A stretch of DNA of 64,000 nt from contig JBGANR010000019.1 in NCBI GenBank assembly GCA_044222225.1, positions 1 to 64,000 of the forward strand, in the 5' to 3' direction. The stretch comes from JBGANR01 sp044222225 (lineage in GTDB: Bacteria > Actinomycetota > Actinomycetes > Mycobacteriales > Mycobacteriaceae). Positions 34,502 through 43,833 of this stretch are shown here, in pieces. The position numbers and the translations under genes are program-made. The notes below the pieces were generated by a model. The model saw nothing but the letters and a program-made list of their open reading frames with translations. It made no database searches and had not been told where the DNA came from. How positions within the stretch are numbered: position 1 is the first letter of the stretch; the number at the start of each line of letters is the position of its first letter.

Positions 34502-34891
34502 GTGAGCATCCCACTTCCCGACGCCTTCCGATCGATCCTCGACGCGCCCGAGTACGCGGTCGTCGCGACCGTCCAGCCCGACGGCCGGCCGCAGCTGTCC
34601 GTGGTGTGGATCAAGCGGGACGGCGACGACATCCTCTTCTCCACCGTCCGCGGCCGGCAGAAGACGAAGAACATCGAGCGCGACCCGCGCGTCACGGTCC
34701 TCGTCTACCCCAAGGACAACCCCTACTCCTACTTCGAGGCGCGTGGCACCGCCACGCTCGTCGACGACGACGGTCCCGGCCTCATCGACGAGCTCTCGCG
34801 CAAGTACACCGGCGGACCGTGGACGGCCGACGCTCCCGGCACGCCCCGCGTCATCGTCCGGGTGAGCGCCGACCGGATCACCTCGCACTGA
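34502..34891 (+). CDS. PPOX-class F420-dependent oxidoreductase-like protein
   Basis: The protein has 129 aa with a GTG start. A split beta-barrel flavin/deazaflavin fold is indicated by YAVVATVQPDGRPQLSVVW, ILFSTVRGRQKTKNIERDP and YSYFEARGTATLVDDDG. It matches the small F420-binding PPOX group such as Rv2991, near the same locus in M. tuberculosis. Presence of the F420 gene fbiD in this window supports F420 rather than FMN use. It starts 9 bp after the MFS gene. Confidence 0.86.
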   Translation: MSIPLPDAFRSILDAPEYAVVATVQPDGRPQLSVVWIKRDGDDILFSTVRGRQKTKNIERDPRVTVLVYPKDNPYSYFEARGTATLVDDDGPGLIDELSRKYTGGPWTADAPGTPRVIVRVSADRITSH

Positions 34892-34941
34892 ACCGCCCGC
34901 CTCGTGCCGGGCCGGGTGACACCCGACCCGGCACGAGTCGT

Positions 34942-35313
34942 CTAATGCCCGGCCTTGACCGCCAGCACCGGGGCCGCCGCGTCGAGCAGGATCCGTTGGG
35001 CCGTCGAGCCGAACAGCAGCTTGCCGGTGGCCGTCCGGTGCTTGACCCCGATGACGATCACCGACACCTCGAGCCGGGACGCCGCCACGAGCAGAGCGCC
35101 GGCGGCGTCCTTGTCCCGCGCGTCCGGCCGCTCGAAGGTCACGGTCAGGCCGAGCTCCGTGCCCGCCGAGACGTCCGGCTCGGGCCCGTCGAGCAGGAAG
35201 ACGACGACGTCGGTCTCCTCGCGCCGACGCGCCTCCTCGTAGCCTTCCGCGAGCGCCGCCGCGCTCGCCGCGCCGGGCTGATGGGCGATGAGAACCGTCA
35301 TGGGATCAGACAT
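34942..35313 (-). CDS. Universal stress protein (single, short Usp domain)
   Basis: The protein has 123 aa (ATG 35313; alternative ATG 35301). MTVLIAHQPGAASAAALAEG opens a Usp fold. IVIGVKHRTATGKLLFGSTA carries the ATP-binding G-2x-G-9x-G(S/T) pattern and PVLAV ends it. It overlaps the tctA stop by 8 bp, so it is the last gene of the tripartite transporter operon, a common pairing in actinobacteria. It may tune the transporter to energy state; this is inference. Confidence 0.85.
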   Translation of the reverse strand: MSDPMTVLIAHQPGAASAAALAEGYEEARRREETDVVVFLLDGPEPDVSAGTELGLTVTFERPDARDKDAAGALLVAASRLEVSVIVIGVKHRTATGKLLFGSTAQRILLDAAAPVLAVKAGH

Positions 35314-36814
35314 CCTTCCTGGTGCGCGAGACGATCGCCTGACGCACCTTGAACAGCAGAACGAGCAGCAGCAGACCGTAGAGCACGAGCGGGATCGGCG
35401 ACGACACGAACACCGAGTAGTCGCCGTTCGACGACAGCAACGCGTCCCGCATGCTGGTCTCGGCGAGCGGGCCGAGCACCATGCCGATGAGCAGCGGGGC
35501 CAACGGGATGTCGTAGCGCTTGAAGGCGAACGCCAGCAACCCGATGCCGAGGAACAGCAGCAGGTCGAACGTCGACGGCGCGGTGGCGTAGATGCCGAGC
35601 CCGCAGAAGACGACGATGCTGCCGTACAGGTACGGCGCCGGGATGAGCAACAGCTTGGCCCAGAGCTGCGCGAACGGCAGGTTGATGGCGAGCAGCACCA
35701 CCATGGCGAGGAAGAAGCTCGCCAGCAGCGCCCACACCAGGTCCGGCGAGTTGTCGAACAACAGCGGCCCCGGCTGCAGACCGTACTGCCGGAACGCCGC
35801 CAGCATGATCGCCGCCGTCGCCGAGACCGGCAGGCCAAGGGCCAGCAGCGCCCCCATCGCCATGCCCGTCGTCGAGTTGCCCGCCGCTTCCGGGGCGGCC
35901 AGCCCGCGCGGGGCGCCCTTGCCGAACATCGGCGTCGCGCGCCGGGCGTCCAGCCTGCGCTCGACGTCGTAGGCGAGGAACGTCGGCACCTCGGAGCCGC
36001 CCACCGGGATGACGCCGAACGGCAGGCCGATCGCCGTGCCGCGGCCCCACGCCGGGAGAGCGTCCAGGAACTCGGCCCGCGACAGCCAGGCCCGGCCGGC
36101 CTTCGAGCGCAGTCCCTCCGGCGCCGGATCGCGGCTGAACCGCCCGGCGACGCTGATGATCTCGCCGAGGGCGAGCATGCCGACCGCGACGGTGACGAGC
36201 GGGATCCCGTCGAACAGGTTCATCGAGCCGAAGGTGAACCGCTCGGTGCCCGAGATCTGGTCGATGCCGACGGTCGCGAACATCAGCCCGAGCACAAGCG
36301 AGGCGAGACCCTTGAGCACGGATTCGGAGACCACCGAGGAGATCGCGCCGAAGGCCAGCAACGACAGGGCGAAATACTCCGCCGGACCGAACTTCGTCGA
36401 CGCCTCAGCCATGAAGGGCGCGAGGAAGACGACGAGGACCGAGGCGATCATGCCGCCGAAGAACGCGCCGATGGCGGCGATGGCCAGCGCCTGCGGGGCC
36501 TTGCCCGCCTTGGCCATCGCGTGCCCCTCGAACGTCGACGCGATGGACGACGCCTGGCCCGGCGTGTTCATGAGGATCGCCATAGTCGAGTCGCCGAACA
36601 GCCCGCCGAAGTAGACGCCCGAGAACAGGATGAACGCGGCCGTGGGCTCGAGCGCGAAGGTCAGCGGCAGCAGCAGCGCCACGGCCATCGACGAGCCGAG
36701 ACCGGGCAGGACGCCGACGGCGGTGCCGATGAGGCAGCCGATGACGACCCACATGAGATTGACCGGGGACAGCGCTCCGGCGAAGCCGTCGAGAAGAAGA
36801 CCGAACTGTTCCAC
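35306..36814 (-). CDS. tctA: Tripartite tricarboxylate transporter, large membrane subunit TctA
   Basis: The protein has 502 aa and about 12 membrane helices. The diagnostic loop GTAVGVLPGLGSSMAVALLL is near the N terminus, with GVYFGGLFGDSTMAILMNTP and PFGVIPVGGSEVPTFLAYDV later. TctA is the channel-forming part of a proton- or sodium-coupled carrier for citrate or other carboxylates. It lies 2 bp downstream of tctB in the order tctC-tctB-tctA-usp. No TctDE-type two-component regulator is adjacent. Confidence 0.93.
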   Translation of the reverse strand: MEQFGLLLDGFAGALSPVNLMWVVIGCLIGTAVGVLPGLGSSMAVALLLPLTFALEPTAAFILFSGVYFGGLFGDSTMAILMNTPGQASSIASTFEGHAMAKAGKAPQALAIAAIGAFFGGMIASVLVVFLAPFMAEASTKFGPAEYFALSLLAFGAISSVVSESVLKGLASLVLGLMFATVGIDQISGTERFTFGSMNLFDGIPLVTVAVGMLALGEIISVAGRFSRDPAPEGLRSKAGRAWLSRAEFLDALPAWGRGTAIGLPFGVIPVGGSEVPTFLAYDVERRLDARRATPMFGKGAPRGLAAPEAAGNSTTGMAMGALLALGLPVSATAAIMLAAFRQYGLQPGPLLFDNSPDLVWALLASFFLAMVVLLAINLPFAQLWAKLLLIPAPYLYGSIVVFCGLGIYATAPSTFDLLLFLGIGLLAFAFKRYDIPLAPLLIGMVLGPLAETSMRDALLSSNGDYSVFVSSPIPLVLYGLLLLVLLFKVRQAIVSRTRKDV

Positions 36815-36816
36815 GA

Positions 36817-37344
36817 CTACAGCCCTCCCAGCAGTCCGGACGGCAGCGCCAGATCGAGGCCGACGCCGAAGACGACGAACACGGCGCTCGACACGAGCAG
36901 TGCCACCGAGATGTCAAACAGCGGACGCTTGCCGCCGAAGGCCCGCGTCACGCACCAGAACATCAGCGCGGCCGCGAGGATCCAGCCGAGGACGTCGAGG
37001 AGCACGGCGAAGACGGCGACGCCGCCGACCAGCCAGGCCACCGCCCGCCAGTCCGTGTACGTCCGGTGCTCGTCCTCTGCCGCGATCGGATCGGGATGCC
37101 GCAGGTAATGCACCGTCAGTCCCACGGCGAGCAGGTAGCCCACCACGGCGAGCAGGATCGGGAAGAACGTGGGCCCGGGCGACTTCGCGGTCGCCGGGAC
37201 CTCCATCGTGACGATGCCGATGACGGTGAGGGTGCTGGCGACGGCCAGGACGGCCGGGACGATGAGGCCGCCCCGCCCCCGGAGCACGCCGCCGCTCGGC
37301 GTGGCGTCCGGCGTGCTGTCGACGCCGGTGGGATTCGGGGTCAT
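36817..37344 (-). CDS. tctB: Tripartite tricarboxylate transporter, small membrane subunit TctB
   Basis: The protein has 175 aa with four hydrophobic helices. GPTFFPILLAVVGYLLAVGL after the first helix is the TctB signature. The ATG at 37344 overlaps the tctC stop (ATGA). It partners TctA in the membrane. Confidence 0.88.
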   Translation of the reverse strand: MTPNPTGVDSTPDATPSGGVLRGRGGLIVPAVLAVASTLTVIGIVTMEVPATAKSPGPTFFPILLAVVGYLLAVGLTVHYLRHPDPIAAEDEHRTYTDWRAVAWLVGGVAVFAVLLDVLGWILAAALMFWCVTRAFGGKRPLFDISVALLVSSAVFVVFGVGLDLALPSGLLGGL

Positions 37345-38369
37345 TGGTCGAGCTCCCGGTACAGGCCGGCGATGAGTTCGTCCTCGTCGGCGATGAACTG
37401 CGTCAGATCGGGCCCCTCCATCCAGACGCCCGTCCATTGATTGCGGCGCATGGCGTCCTTCCATTCCGGCGTGGCGAGCGTCTCGTCGAACATGCCGCGG
37501 ATGGCCGCGACGTCCTCGGGCGTGATCCCCGGCGCGCCGAACAGCGCCCGCCAGTTGGCCAGCGTCACGTCGTATCCGGACTCGACGAGCGTCGGCAGGT
37601 CGACGCCCTCGAGGCGCTGCTTCGCCGCGATCGCCAGACCGCGCAGCCGACCGGACGCGATCTGGTCGGACAGATCCGCGTAGCCGGACAGCGCCGCCTT
37701 GGCGGTGTGGGTGACGAGCGCCTGCGCGACCTCGCCGCCGCCCGACTTCGGGATGTACGTCGTCTTCTTCGGATCGACGCCGGCCGCTTTCGCCAACTGC
37801 GCCATGACGAGTTGATCGAAGCTGCCGCCGCCGGTGAACGCGATGCCGCCCGGATCCTTCCGCCAGTCGTCCATCAGATCCTGCACGGTCTTGTACGGCG
37901 AATCGGCCGGTACGACGAGGACGTCGTACTCCTCGAAGATCCGCGCGATCGGCGTCACGTCCTGGACTCTGACCGACGACTTGGTCTGCTGTACGCCCGC
38001 GACGAGCCCGCTGCCACCGACCATGACGACGTCGCCGCGGCCGTCCATCGAGGCCAGCCGCGCCAGCCCGATCGTGCCCGCGGCGCCCGGGATGTTGAGC
38101 ACCTGGATGTTGGTCGCGATCTTGTTGTCGCGCATCGCGCGCTGCGCCTCGCGCATGACGAGGTCCCAGCCGCCGCCGGCGCCGGCGGGCACGACGAGCG
38201 TCGCCTTGCTCCTGATGTCCGGCGCCTTGTCTCCGCGCTGGAAGGAGAAGAACACGGCCGTCGCGATGACGACCGCCGCGACCACGCCGTACACACCGAG
38301 CGTGACGAGCCGCCTCGCACCGCCTGGTGGTCGCTCCGCTCTCGCTGTGTCTTCCGGACCGTCACTCAC
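37341..38369 (-). CDS. tctC: Tripartite tricarboxylate transporter substrate-binding protein TctC (Bug family)
   Basis: The protein has 342 aa from the GTG at 38369, which follows AGGAGG at ideal spacing; the frame is open to 38474. An Arg-rich start and one N-terminal hydrophobic helix anchor it outside. VVPAGAGGGWDLVMREAQRA, NIPGAAGTIGLARLA and VMVGGSGLVAG are the Bug-fold ligand-binding signatures. It binds a dicarboxylate or tricarboxylate and delivers it to TctAB. It is an anchored protein rather than a lipoprotein, since no lipobox is seen. Confidence 0.88.
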   Translation of the reverse strand: MSDGPEDTARAERPPGGARRLVTLGVYGVVAAVVIATAVFFSFQRGDKAPDIRSKATLVVPAGAGGGWDLVMREAQRAMRDNKIATNIQVLNIPGAAGTIGLARLASMDGRGDVVMVGGSGLVAGVQQTKSSVRVQDVTPIARIFEEYDVLVVPADSPYKTVQDLMDDWRKDPGGIAFTGGGSFDQLVMAQLAKAAGVDPKKTTYIPKSGGGEVAQALVTHTAKAALSGYADLSDQIASGRLRGLAIAAKQRLEGVDLPTLVESGYDVTLANWRALFGAPGITPEDVAAIRGMFDETLATPEWKDAMRRNQWTGVWMEGPDLTQFIADEDELIAGLYRELDQ

Positions 38370-38499
38370 CGGGGCCTCCTCGGCTGCTCGGCGAACCGGG
38401 TCACCGGCGATGCCCGTCGGACCGCCCGCGACCCGACTCCGCTGTCGGGTTGGTCCCGACAGCATGCCCGACATCTCCTGATCATCGAGGAGAAATACG

Positions 38500-38533
38500 A
38501 AAAAGGGGTCCGCCGAGCGGCGGACCCCTTTTT
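38500..38533 (-). terminator. Intrinsic terminator of leuB-serA transcript
   Basis: The hairpin arms GGGGTCCGCCG and CGGCGGACCCC enclose a 2-nt loop and are flanked by five A and five T, so it works on the minus strand after leuB and separates it from the tct operon. Confidence 0.88.
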
Positions 38534-38543
38534 CAGCCGATTC

Positions 38544-39563
38544 CTACAGCAGAGCGCGGATGGCCGCTCCCACCTGAGACGTCGAACGCGGCTCGCCGCC
38601 CCGTCCGGCGAGGTCGGCCGCCACGGCGGCCTCGATCCGGCCGGCCCCGGCGTCGTCGCCGAGCTGACGCAGAAGCATCGCCGCGGAGAGGATCGCCGCC
38701 GTCGGGTCGGCCTTGCCCGTGCCCGTGATGTCGGGCGCGCTGCCGTGCACCGGCTCGAACATCGACGGGTTGGTTCCCGTCGCGTCGATGTTTCCGGACG
38801 CCGCAAGCCCGATGCCGCCGGTGACGGCCGCCGCGAGGTCCGTGATGATGTCGCCGAAGAGGTTGTCGGTGACGATGACGTCGAACCGGCCCGGATCGGT
38901 GACGAGATAGATCGTCGCCGCGTCGATGTGGCAGTAGTCGACCGTGACGCCCGGGAACTCGGGTGCGACCTCGTCGACCGTCCGCTGCCACAGCGAGCCG
39001 CCGTACTGCAGCACGTTCGTCTTGTGGACCAGCGTCAGCCTGCCGCGACGGGCGACGGCACGGGCGAAGGCGTCGCGGACGACGCGCTCGACGCCGAAGC
39101 GGGTGTTGAGGCTCGTCTCCGTCGCCACCTCGTGCGGGGTGCCGATGCGGATGACGCCGCCGTTGCCCGTGTACGGACCCTCGGTGCCCTCGCGGACGAC
39201 CACGAAATCGATCTCCGGGTCGCCCGCCAGCGGCGAGGCGACACCGGGGAACAACCGCGACGGCCGCAGGTTGACGTGGTGATCGAGCGCGAAACGCATA
39301 CGCAGGAGCAACCCGCGCTCCAGCACACCCGGCGGCACCGACGGGTCGCCGATGGCGCCGAGCAGGATCGCGTCGTGCTCGCGGATCGAGTCGAGATCGG
39401 CGTCGGTGAGCAGCTCACCGGTCGCGTTGTACCGTCGCGCGCCGAGGTCGTACTCGGTGGTCTGCACGCCGGGCGCGACGACCTCGAGCACGGCCAGCGC
39501 CTCCCCGACGACCTCCGGCCCGATGCCGTCTCCGGCGATGACCGCCAGCTTCACCGCGCTCAC
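38544..39563 (-). CDS. leuB: 3-isopropylmalate dehydrogenase
   Basis: The protein has 339 aa. KLAVIAGDGIGPEVVGEAL starts it, LLLRMRFALDHHVNLRPSRL has the substrate-binding arginines, and VDYCHIDAATIYLV and DNLFGDIITDLAAAVTGGIG hold the metal-binding aspartates. It oxidises 3-isopropylmalate in leucine synthesis. The start overlaps the serA stop by 4 bp. Synteny serA-leuB matches Rv2996c-Rv2995c. Confidence 0.96.
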   Translation of the reverse strand: MSAVKLAVIAGDGIGPEVVGEALAVLEVVAPGVQTTEYDLGARRYNATGELLTDADLDSIREHDAILLGAIGDPSVPPGVLERGLLLRMRFALDHHVNLRPSRLFPGVASPLAGDPEIDFVVVREGTEGPYTGNGGVIRIGTPHEVATETSLNTRFGVERVVRDAFARAVARRGRLTLVHKTNVLQYGGSLWQRTVDEVAPEFPGVTVDYCHIDAATIYLVTDPGRFDVIVTDNLFGDIITDLAAAVTGGIGLAASGNIDATGTNPSMFEPVHGSAPDITGTGKADPTAAILSAAMLLRQLGDDAGAGRIEAAVAADLAGRGGEPRSTSQVGAAIRALL

Positions 39564-41143
39564 CGGAAGTCCACCTGCTCGATGCGGACGGCGCCGACGG
39601 CCTCACGGATCGCCGCGACGGCCTCGTCCGGCACGAGCCGATCGACGCGCAGCAGGACGGTGGCGCCGTCACCGGAGGCGTCCTGCGAGAGGCCGGCCGC
39701 CTGGATGTCGATGCCGGCGTCGCCGAGGATCGACGCGACCTTGCCGAGCACGCCCGGCCGGTCGGAGTAGCTGACCAGCAGGTTGATGCCCTCGGCGCGC
39801 AGGTCGAAGTTGCGGCCGTTGATCGTCACGATCTTCTCGACCTGCTTGGGGCCCGACAGCGTGCCCGCGGCGTTCGCGGTCGAGCCGTCGGCGTACACGG
39901 CGACGACGTCGACGACGCTGCGGTGGTCCGGGCTCTCCGAGGACGTCGTCAGTTCACTGGTGACGCCCCGCTCGGCGGCGAGCGCCGGCGCGTTGACGAA
40001 CGTGACGGCGTCCTCGACGACGGCCGAGAACGCACCGCGCAGCGCCGACAGCTTGAGCACCTCGACGTTGCGCGAGGCGAGCTCGCCGCGGACGTTGACC
40101 GTGATGCTCGCCGCCAGCTCCGGGCTGATCGCGCCGAGCAGCACGCCGAGCTTGCGGGAGAGCTCCAGCCAGGGGGCGACCTCGTCGTCGACGCGCCCGG
40201 TGACGTTGACGGCGTCCGGCACGAACTCCCCCGCCAGCGCCAGCCGCACGCTCTTGGCGACGTCGGTGCCGGCGCGGTCCTGCGCCTCGGACGTCGACGC
40301 CCCGAGATGCGGCGTCGCGACGACCTGGTCGAGCTCGAACAGCGGACTGTCGGTGCACGGCTCCGACGCGTACACGTCGATGCCGGCCGCGCGGACGTGT
40401 CCGGAGCGGATCGCGTCGGCGAGCGCCTGCTCGTCGACGAGCCCGCCGCGGGCGGCGTTGACGACGATGACGCCCGGCTTCGTCTTGGCCAGCGCGGCGG
40501 CGTCGATGAGACCGACGGTCTCCGGCGTCTTCGGCAGGTGGACGGTGAACGCGTCGGCGCGCGCGAGCAGCTCGTCGAGGCTCACGAGCTCGATGCCGAG
40601 CTGGCCGGCGAGCTGCGGCGACACGTAGGGGTCGTAGGCGATGATCTTCGTCTCGAACGCGGCGAGGCGCTGCGCGAACAGCTGGCCGATGCGGCCGAGG
40701 CCGACGACGCCGATCGTCTTGCCGTAGATCTCGACGCCGTTGAAGGCGCTGCGCTTCCACTGGCCCTCGCGCAGCGTCCTGTCGGCGGCCGGGATCTGCC
40801 GCGCGGCGGCGAGCAGCAGCGTGACGGCATGCTCGGCGGCCGTGTGGATGTTCGACGTCGGCGCGTTGACGACGAGGACGCCCTTCGCGGTGGCGGCGGG
40901 GACGTCGACGTTGTCCAGGCCGACGCCCGCGCGGGCGATGATCTTCAGTTTCGGCGCCGCGGCGATGACCTCGGCGTCTACGGTGGTGGCTGACCGCACC
41001 AGGATCGCGTCGGCCTCCGGCACCGCGGCGAGCAGCGCGGAGCGGTTCGGGCCGTCGACCCACCGGACCTCCACGCCGTCGCCGAGCGCCGCGACGGTGG
41101 ACTGGGCGAGCTTGTCGGCGATGAGGACGACGGGCAGGCTCAC
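39560..41143 (-). CDS. serA: D-3-phosphoglycerate dehydrogenase
   Basis: The protein has 527 aa, the long mycobacterial type with an intervening ASB domain and a C-terminal ACT domain (ISLLVSYSDRPGVLGKVASI is close to its sequence). GKTIGVVGLGRIGQLFAQRL is the NAD-binding motif and PHLGASTSEAQDRAG holds the catalytic His. It starts serine synthesis from 3-phosphoglycerate. In M. tuberculosis the ACT/ASB pair gives serine feedback inhibition, likely here too. It is upstream of and coupled with leuB. Confidence 0.96.
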   Translation of the reverse strand: MSLPVVLIADKLAQSTVAALGDGVEVRWVDGPNRSALLAAVPEADAILVRSATTVDAEVIAAAPKLKIIARAGVGLDNVDVPAATAKGVLVVNAPTSNIHTAAEHAVTLLLAAARQIPAADRTLREGQWKRSAFNGVEIYGKTIGVVGLGRIGQLFAQRLAAFETKIIAYDPYVSPQLAGQLGIELVSLDELLARADAFTVHLPKTPETVGLIDAAALAKTKPGVIVVNAARGGLVDEQALADAIRSGHVRAAGIDVYASEPCTDSPLFELDQVVATPHLGASTSEAQDRAGTDVAKSVRLALAGEFVPDAVNVTGRVDDEVAPWLELSRKLGVLLGAISPELAASITVNVRGELASRNVEVLKLSALRGAFSAVVEDAVTFVNAPALAAERGVTSELTTSSESPDHRSVVDVVAVYADGSTANAAGTLSGPKQVEKIVTINGRNFDLRAEGINLLVSYSDRPGVLGKVASILGDAGIDIQAAGLSQDASGDGATVLLRVDRLVPDEAVAAIREAVGAVRIEQVDFR

Positions 41144-41503
41144 GTTTCGACTCCTGTATCTACATTGCGGACGCCCCGCGCAGCCGGTGCCGCACGCGGG
41201 CGGCGGCAGGCGGGAGCACGTGTTCTTCGGGGCTCGCGGCCCCGCGCCGCGACGTCGCGGCTACGGGCGATGACCGTTGGCGCCCATCAGAATACGGCCC
41301 GCGTCCGGTCCGACGACGCGCGGGACCTGCCCGGATGCCTTCCCGACGCCCCGCCGGGCGCGACTCGCCGCCGCCGCGAAGGCGATTCGCGGATCTTGTG
41401 CGCCGTCATCCACTCAGCGTCTGGTGGAGGCACCCGTCGGCTCGCTAGTCTCATAAGCGGTCTTCCACCACACGCTTAACACCGATTCGGGGTATCTCGC
41501 TTC
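41144..41503. other. Intergenic region of 360 bp between serA and the protease gene
   Basis: This region separates divergent genes and must hold both promoters. A -10-like TAGTCT lies about 60 bp before the protease start. I see no riboswitch or coding frame that I would defend. The serA-proximal half is dense in inverted GC runs, which may only reflect composition. Confidence 0.45.
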
Positions 41504-42163
41504 ATGAAGAACACGTTCACGGCTGCGCTCGCCGCCGTCGCTCTGATACTCCTCGGCATCGGCGCGGCACCTGCCGCAGCGGCCCCGACGGTCGCGATCG
41601 GCGGCGGGTCCAGCATCCTCGTCCTCAAGGGCGGAAACGAGGCGAACGCCTGCACCGTGACGACCATCGGCCGCGACGGCTCCGGCGCCCTCGTCGGCCT
41701 GACGGCCGGACATTGCGGAGACCCCGGCAACGGCGTGCTCGCCGAGGAGCATCAAGACGCCGGCTCGATCGCCACGGTCGTCTTCAAGAACGCCGGGATG
41801 GACTACTCCGTCCTCCGCTTCGACGAGTCGAAGGTCCGCCCCACGAACAGCGTCGGCGGCCTGCGCATCAACGGAATCCGCACCGAGGCCCCCCGCTTCG
41901 GCGAGATCGCCTGCAAGATGGGCCGCACCACCGGCCGCACCTGCGGCATCGTGTGGACGACCCTCGACGGCAGCCACCTCAGCCAGATCTGCGTCGCCCA
42001 GGGCGATTCGGGCGCCCCCGTCGTCGTCGACGGCCGCCTCGTCGGCATGGTCAACGCCTTCTACCACCTCAGCTGCGTCGGCCCCGAGACCGGCGGCAAC
42101 ATCGCCACGATCCTCGGCGACGCCGACGCCAACGGCCAGCTGCGCGGTTTCCACGTGATCTGA
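41504..42163 (+). CDS. Secreted chymotrypsin-like serine protease (S1 family)
   Basis: The protein has 219 aa. A Sec signal peptide (charged MKN, hydrophobic core, APAAAAP cleavage region at about 20-27) is followed by a compact protease domain. The triad is His in GLTAGHCGDPGNG, Asp in AGMDYSVLRF and Ser in VAQGDSGAPVVVDG. Six cysteines could form three disulfides. It resembles small secreted actinobacterial trypsin-like proteases. It has its own terminator and lies between serA and ilvC, absent there in M. tuberculosis. Confidence 0.9.
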   Translation: MKNTFTAALAAVALILLGIGAAPAAAAPTVAIGGGSSILVLKGGNEANACTVTTIGRDGSGALVGLTAGHCGDPGNGVLAEEHQDAGSIATVVFKNAGMDYSVLRFDESKVRPTNSVGGLRINGIRTEAPRFGEIACKMGRTTGRTCGIVWTTLDGSHLSQICVAQGDSGAPVVVDGRLVGMVNAFYHLSCVGPETGGNIATILGDADANGQLRGFHVI

Positions 42164-42181
42164 CCCTGTCCGCGTACGACC

Positions 42182-42213
42182 GAGGCCCCCGGAGCCGCTG
42201 CTCCGGGGGCCTC
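42182..42213. terminator. Bidirectional hairpin between protease gene and ilvC
   Basis: A perfect 14-bp stem (GAGGCCCCCGGAGC and complement) has a 4-nt loop. It sits between convergent genes. There is no long T-run on either side, so efficiency is uncertain. Confidence 0.75.
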
Positions 42214-42230
42214 GTCATCGATCGCGCTTG

Positions 42231-43244
42231 TTACGCGGTCTCGGTGATCGGCCGATCGACCCAGCTCATCAGGTCGCGCAGCTTCTTGCCGGTGACCTCG
42301 ATCGAGTGCTCGGCGTTCGCCTTGCGCAGACCCTCGAGCTCGGTGTTGCCGCCCTCGACGTTCGCGACGAGGCGCTTGACGAAGGTGCCGTCCTGGATGT
42401 CGGCGAGGATGGCCTTCATCCGCTCCTTCGTGCCGGCGTCGATGACGCGCGGGCCCGAGAGGTAGCCGCCGAACTCGGCGGTGTCGGAGACGGAGTAGTT
42501 CATCCGCGCGATGCCGCCCTCGTACATGAGGTCGACGATGAGCTTGAGCTCGTGCAGCACCTCGAAGTAGGCCATCTCGGGGGCGTAGCCCGCCTCGACC
42601 ATCACCTCGAAGCCCGTCTTGACGAGCTCCTCGGTGCCGCCGCAGAGAACGGCCTGCTCACCGAACAGATCGGTCTCGGTCTCTTCCTTGAACGTCGTCT
42701 TGATGACGCCCGCCCGGGTGCCGCCGATGCCGCGCGCGTAGGACAGCGCGAGCGCCTCGCCCTCGCCCTTGGGGTCCTGCGCGATGGCGATGAGCGCCGG
42801 GACGCCCTTGCCGTCGACGAACTGGCGACGGACGAGGTGGCCCGGGCCCTTCGGCGCGACCATGCCGACCGTCACGTTCTCCGGCGCCTTGATGAGACCG
42901 AAGTGGATGTTGAGGCCGTGCCCGAAGAACAGCGCGTCGCCGTCCTTGAGGTTGGGCTCGATGTCCTCGGTGAAGATCGACGCCTGCGCGGTGTCCGGTG
43001 CGAGCAGCATGATGACGTCGGCCCAGGCGGAGACCTCCGCGGGGGTGCCGACCGTCAGGCCCGCCTCTTCGGCCTTCGGGCGCGACTTGCTGCCCTCCTT
43101 GAGGCCGATCCGGACGTCGACGCCCGAGTCGCGCAGGCTCAGCGAGTGCGCGTGCCCCTGGCTGCCGTAGCCGATCACAGCGACCTTGCGGCCCTGGATG
43201 ATCGACAGATCGGCGTCGTCGTCGTAGAACATCTCGACTGCCAC
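42231..43244 (-). CDS. ilvC: Ketol-acid reductoisomerase
   Basis: The protein has 337 aa, class I. KVAVIGYGSQGHAHSLSLRD is the NADPH-binding motif, VAPKGPGHLVRRQF is conserved, and DLFGEQAVLCGGTEELV holds metal-binding acidic residues. It makes the dihydroxy acids in isoleucine/valine synthesis, acting after IlvBN and before IlvD, all encoded here. It lies 85 bp downstream of ilvN in the ilvBNC operon. Confidence 0.97.
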   Translation of the reverse strand: MAVEMFYDDDADLSIIQGRKVAVIGYGSQGHAHSLSLRDSGVDVRIGLKEGSKSRPKAEEAGLTVGTPAEVSAWADVIMLLAPDTAQASIFTEDIEPNLKDGDALFFGHGLNIHFGLIKAPENVTVGMVAPKGPGHLVRRQFVDGKGVPALIAIAQDPKGEGEALALSYARGIGGTRAGVIKTTFKEETETDLFGEQAVLCGGTEELVKTGFEVMVEAGYAPEMAYFEVLHELKLIVDLMYEGGIARMNYSVSDTAEFGGYLSGPRVIDAGTKERMKAILADIQDGTFVKRLVANVEGGNTELEGLRKANAEHSIEVTGKKLRDLMSWVDRPITETA

Positions 43245-43329
43245 TAGCTCATTCCCTTCTCAGTACTGCTCTTCGGTACTACATACATGGTCACCGGCGT
43301 GGACGCCGGTGTGGAACTCCGACCGACGC

Positions 43330-43833
43330 TCAGCGCAGCGCCGACATCGACTTCGGGCCGCGCCCCACGGCGACGACCCCGGACTGGGCGATCTCCCGGA
43401 TCCCGTACGGGTCGAGGACCCGCAGCAACGCGTCCAGCTTGTCCACGGTGCCGGTCGCTTCGATCGTCAGCGATTCAGGCGACACGTCGATCACCTTCGC
43501 GCGGAACAGGTTGACCGTCTCGATGACCTCCGGACGCGTGCCGGCGTCGGCGCGCACCTTGATCATCATGAGCTCGCGAGCGACCGAGGAGGACGGGTCC
43601 TGCTCGACGATCTTGAGCACGTTGATCAGCTTGTTCAGCTGTTTGGCCACCTGCTCCAGCGGCAGATCGTCGACGGCGACGACGATCGTCATCCGCGAGA
43701 CGCCCTTGAGCTCGGTGGCACCGACGGCCAGCGAGATGATGTTGAAGCCGCGTCGCGAGAACAGCGCCGCGACCCGCGCGAGCACACCCGGCCGGTCCTC
43801 GACGAGCACGCTCAGCGTGTGATTGCTGGTCAC
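43330..43833 (-). CDS. ilvN: Acetolactate synthase regulatory subunit
   Basis: The protein has 167 aa. LSVLVEDRPGVLARVAALFS starts the N-terminal ACT domain, which in this family binds valine and gives feedback inhibition. The C-terminal part (LTIEATGTVDKLDALLRVLD) is the IlvH-type domain. The start overlaps the ilvB stop by 4 bp. Confidence 0.95.
   Translation of the reverse strand: MTSNHTLSVLVEDRPGVLARVAALFSRRGFNIISLAVGATELKGVSRMTIVVAVDDLPLEQVAKQLNKLINVLKIVEQDPSSSVARELMMIKVRADAGTRPEVIETVNLFRAKVIDVSPESLTIEATGTVDKLDALLRVLDPYGIREIAQSGVVAVGRGPKSMSALR

Noticed and set aside
35288..37108. 606-codon plus-strand frame opposite tctA/tctB
   Set aside because: Composition is almost only Arg, Gln, Glu, His and Asp, the antisense image of hydrophobic membrane helices.
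41144..41503. Possible riboswitch upstream of serA
   Set aside because: GC-rich inverted stretches are present, but none matches a conserved riboswitch core that I can recognise.
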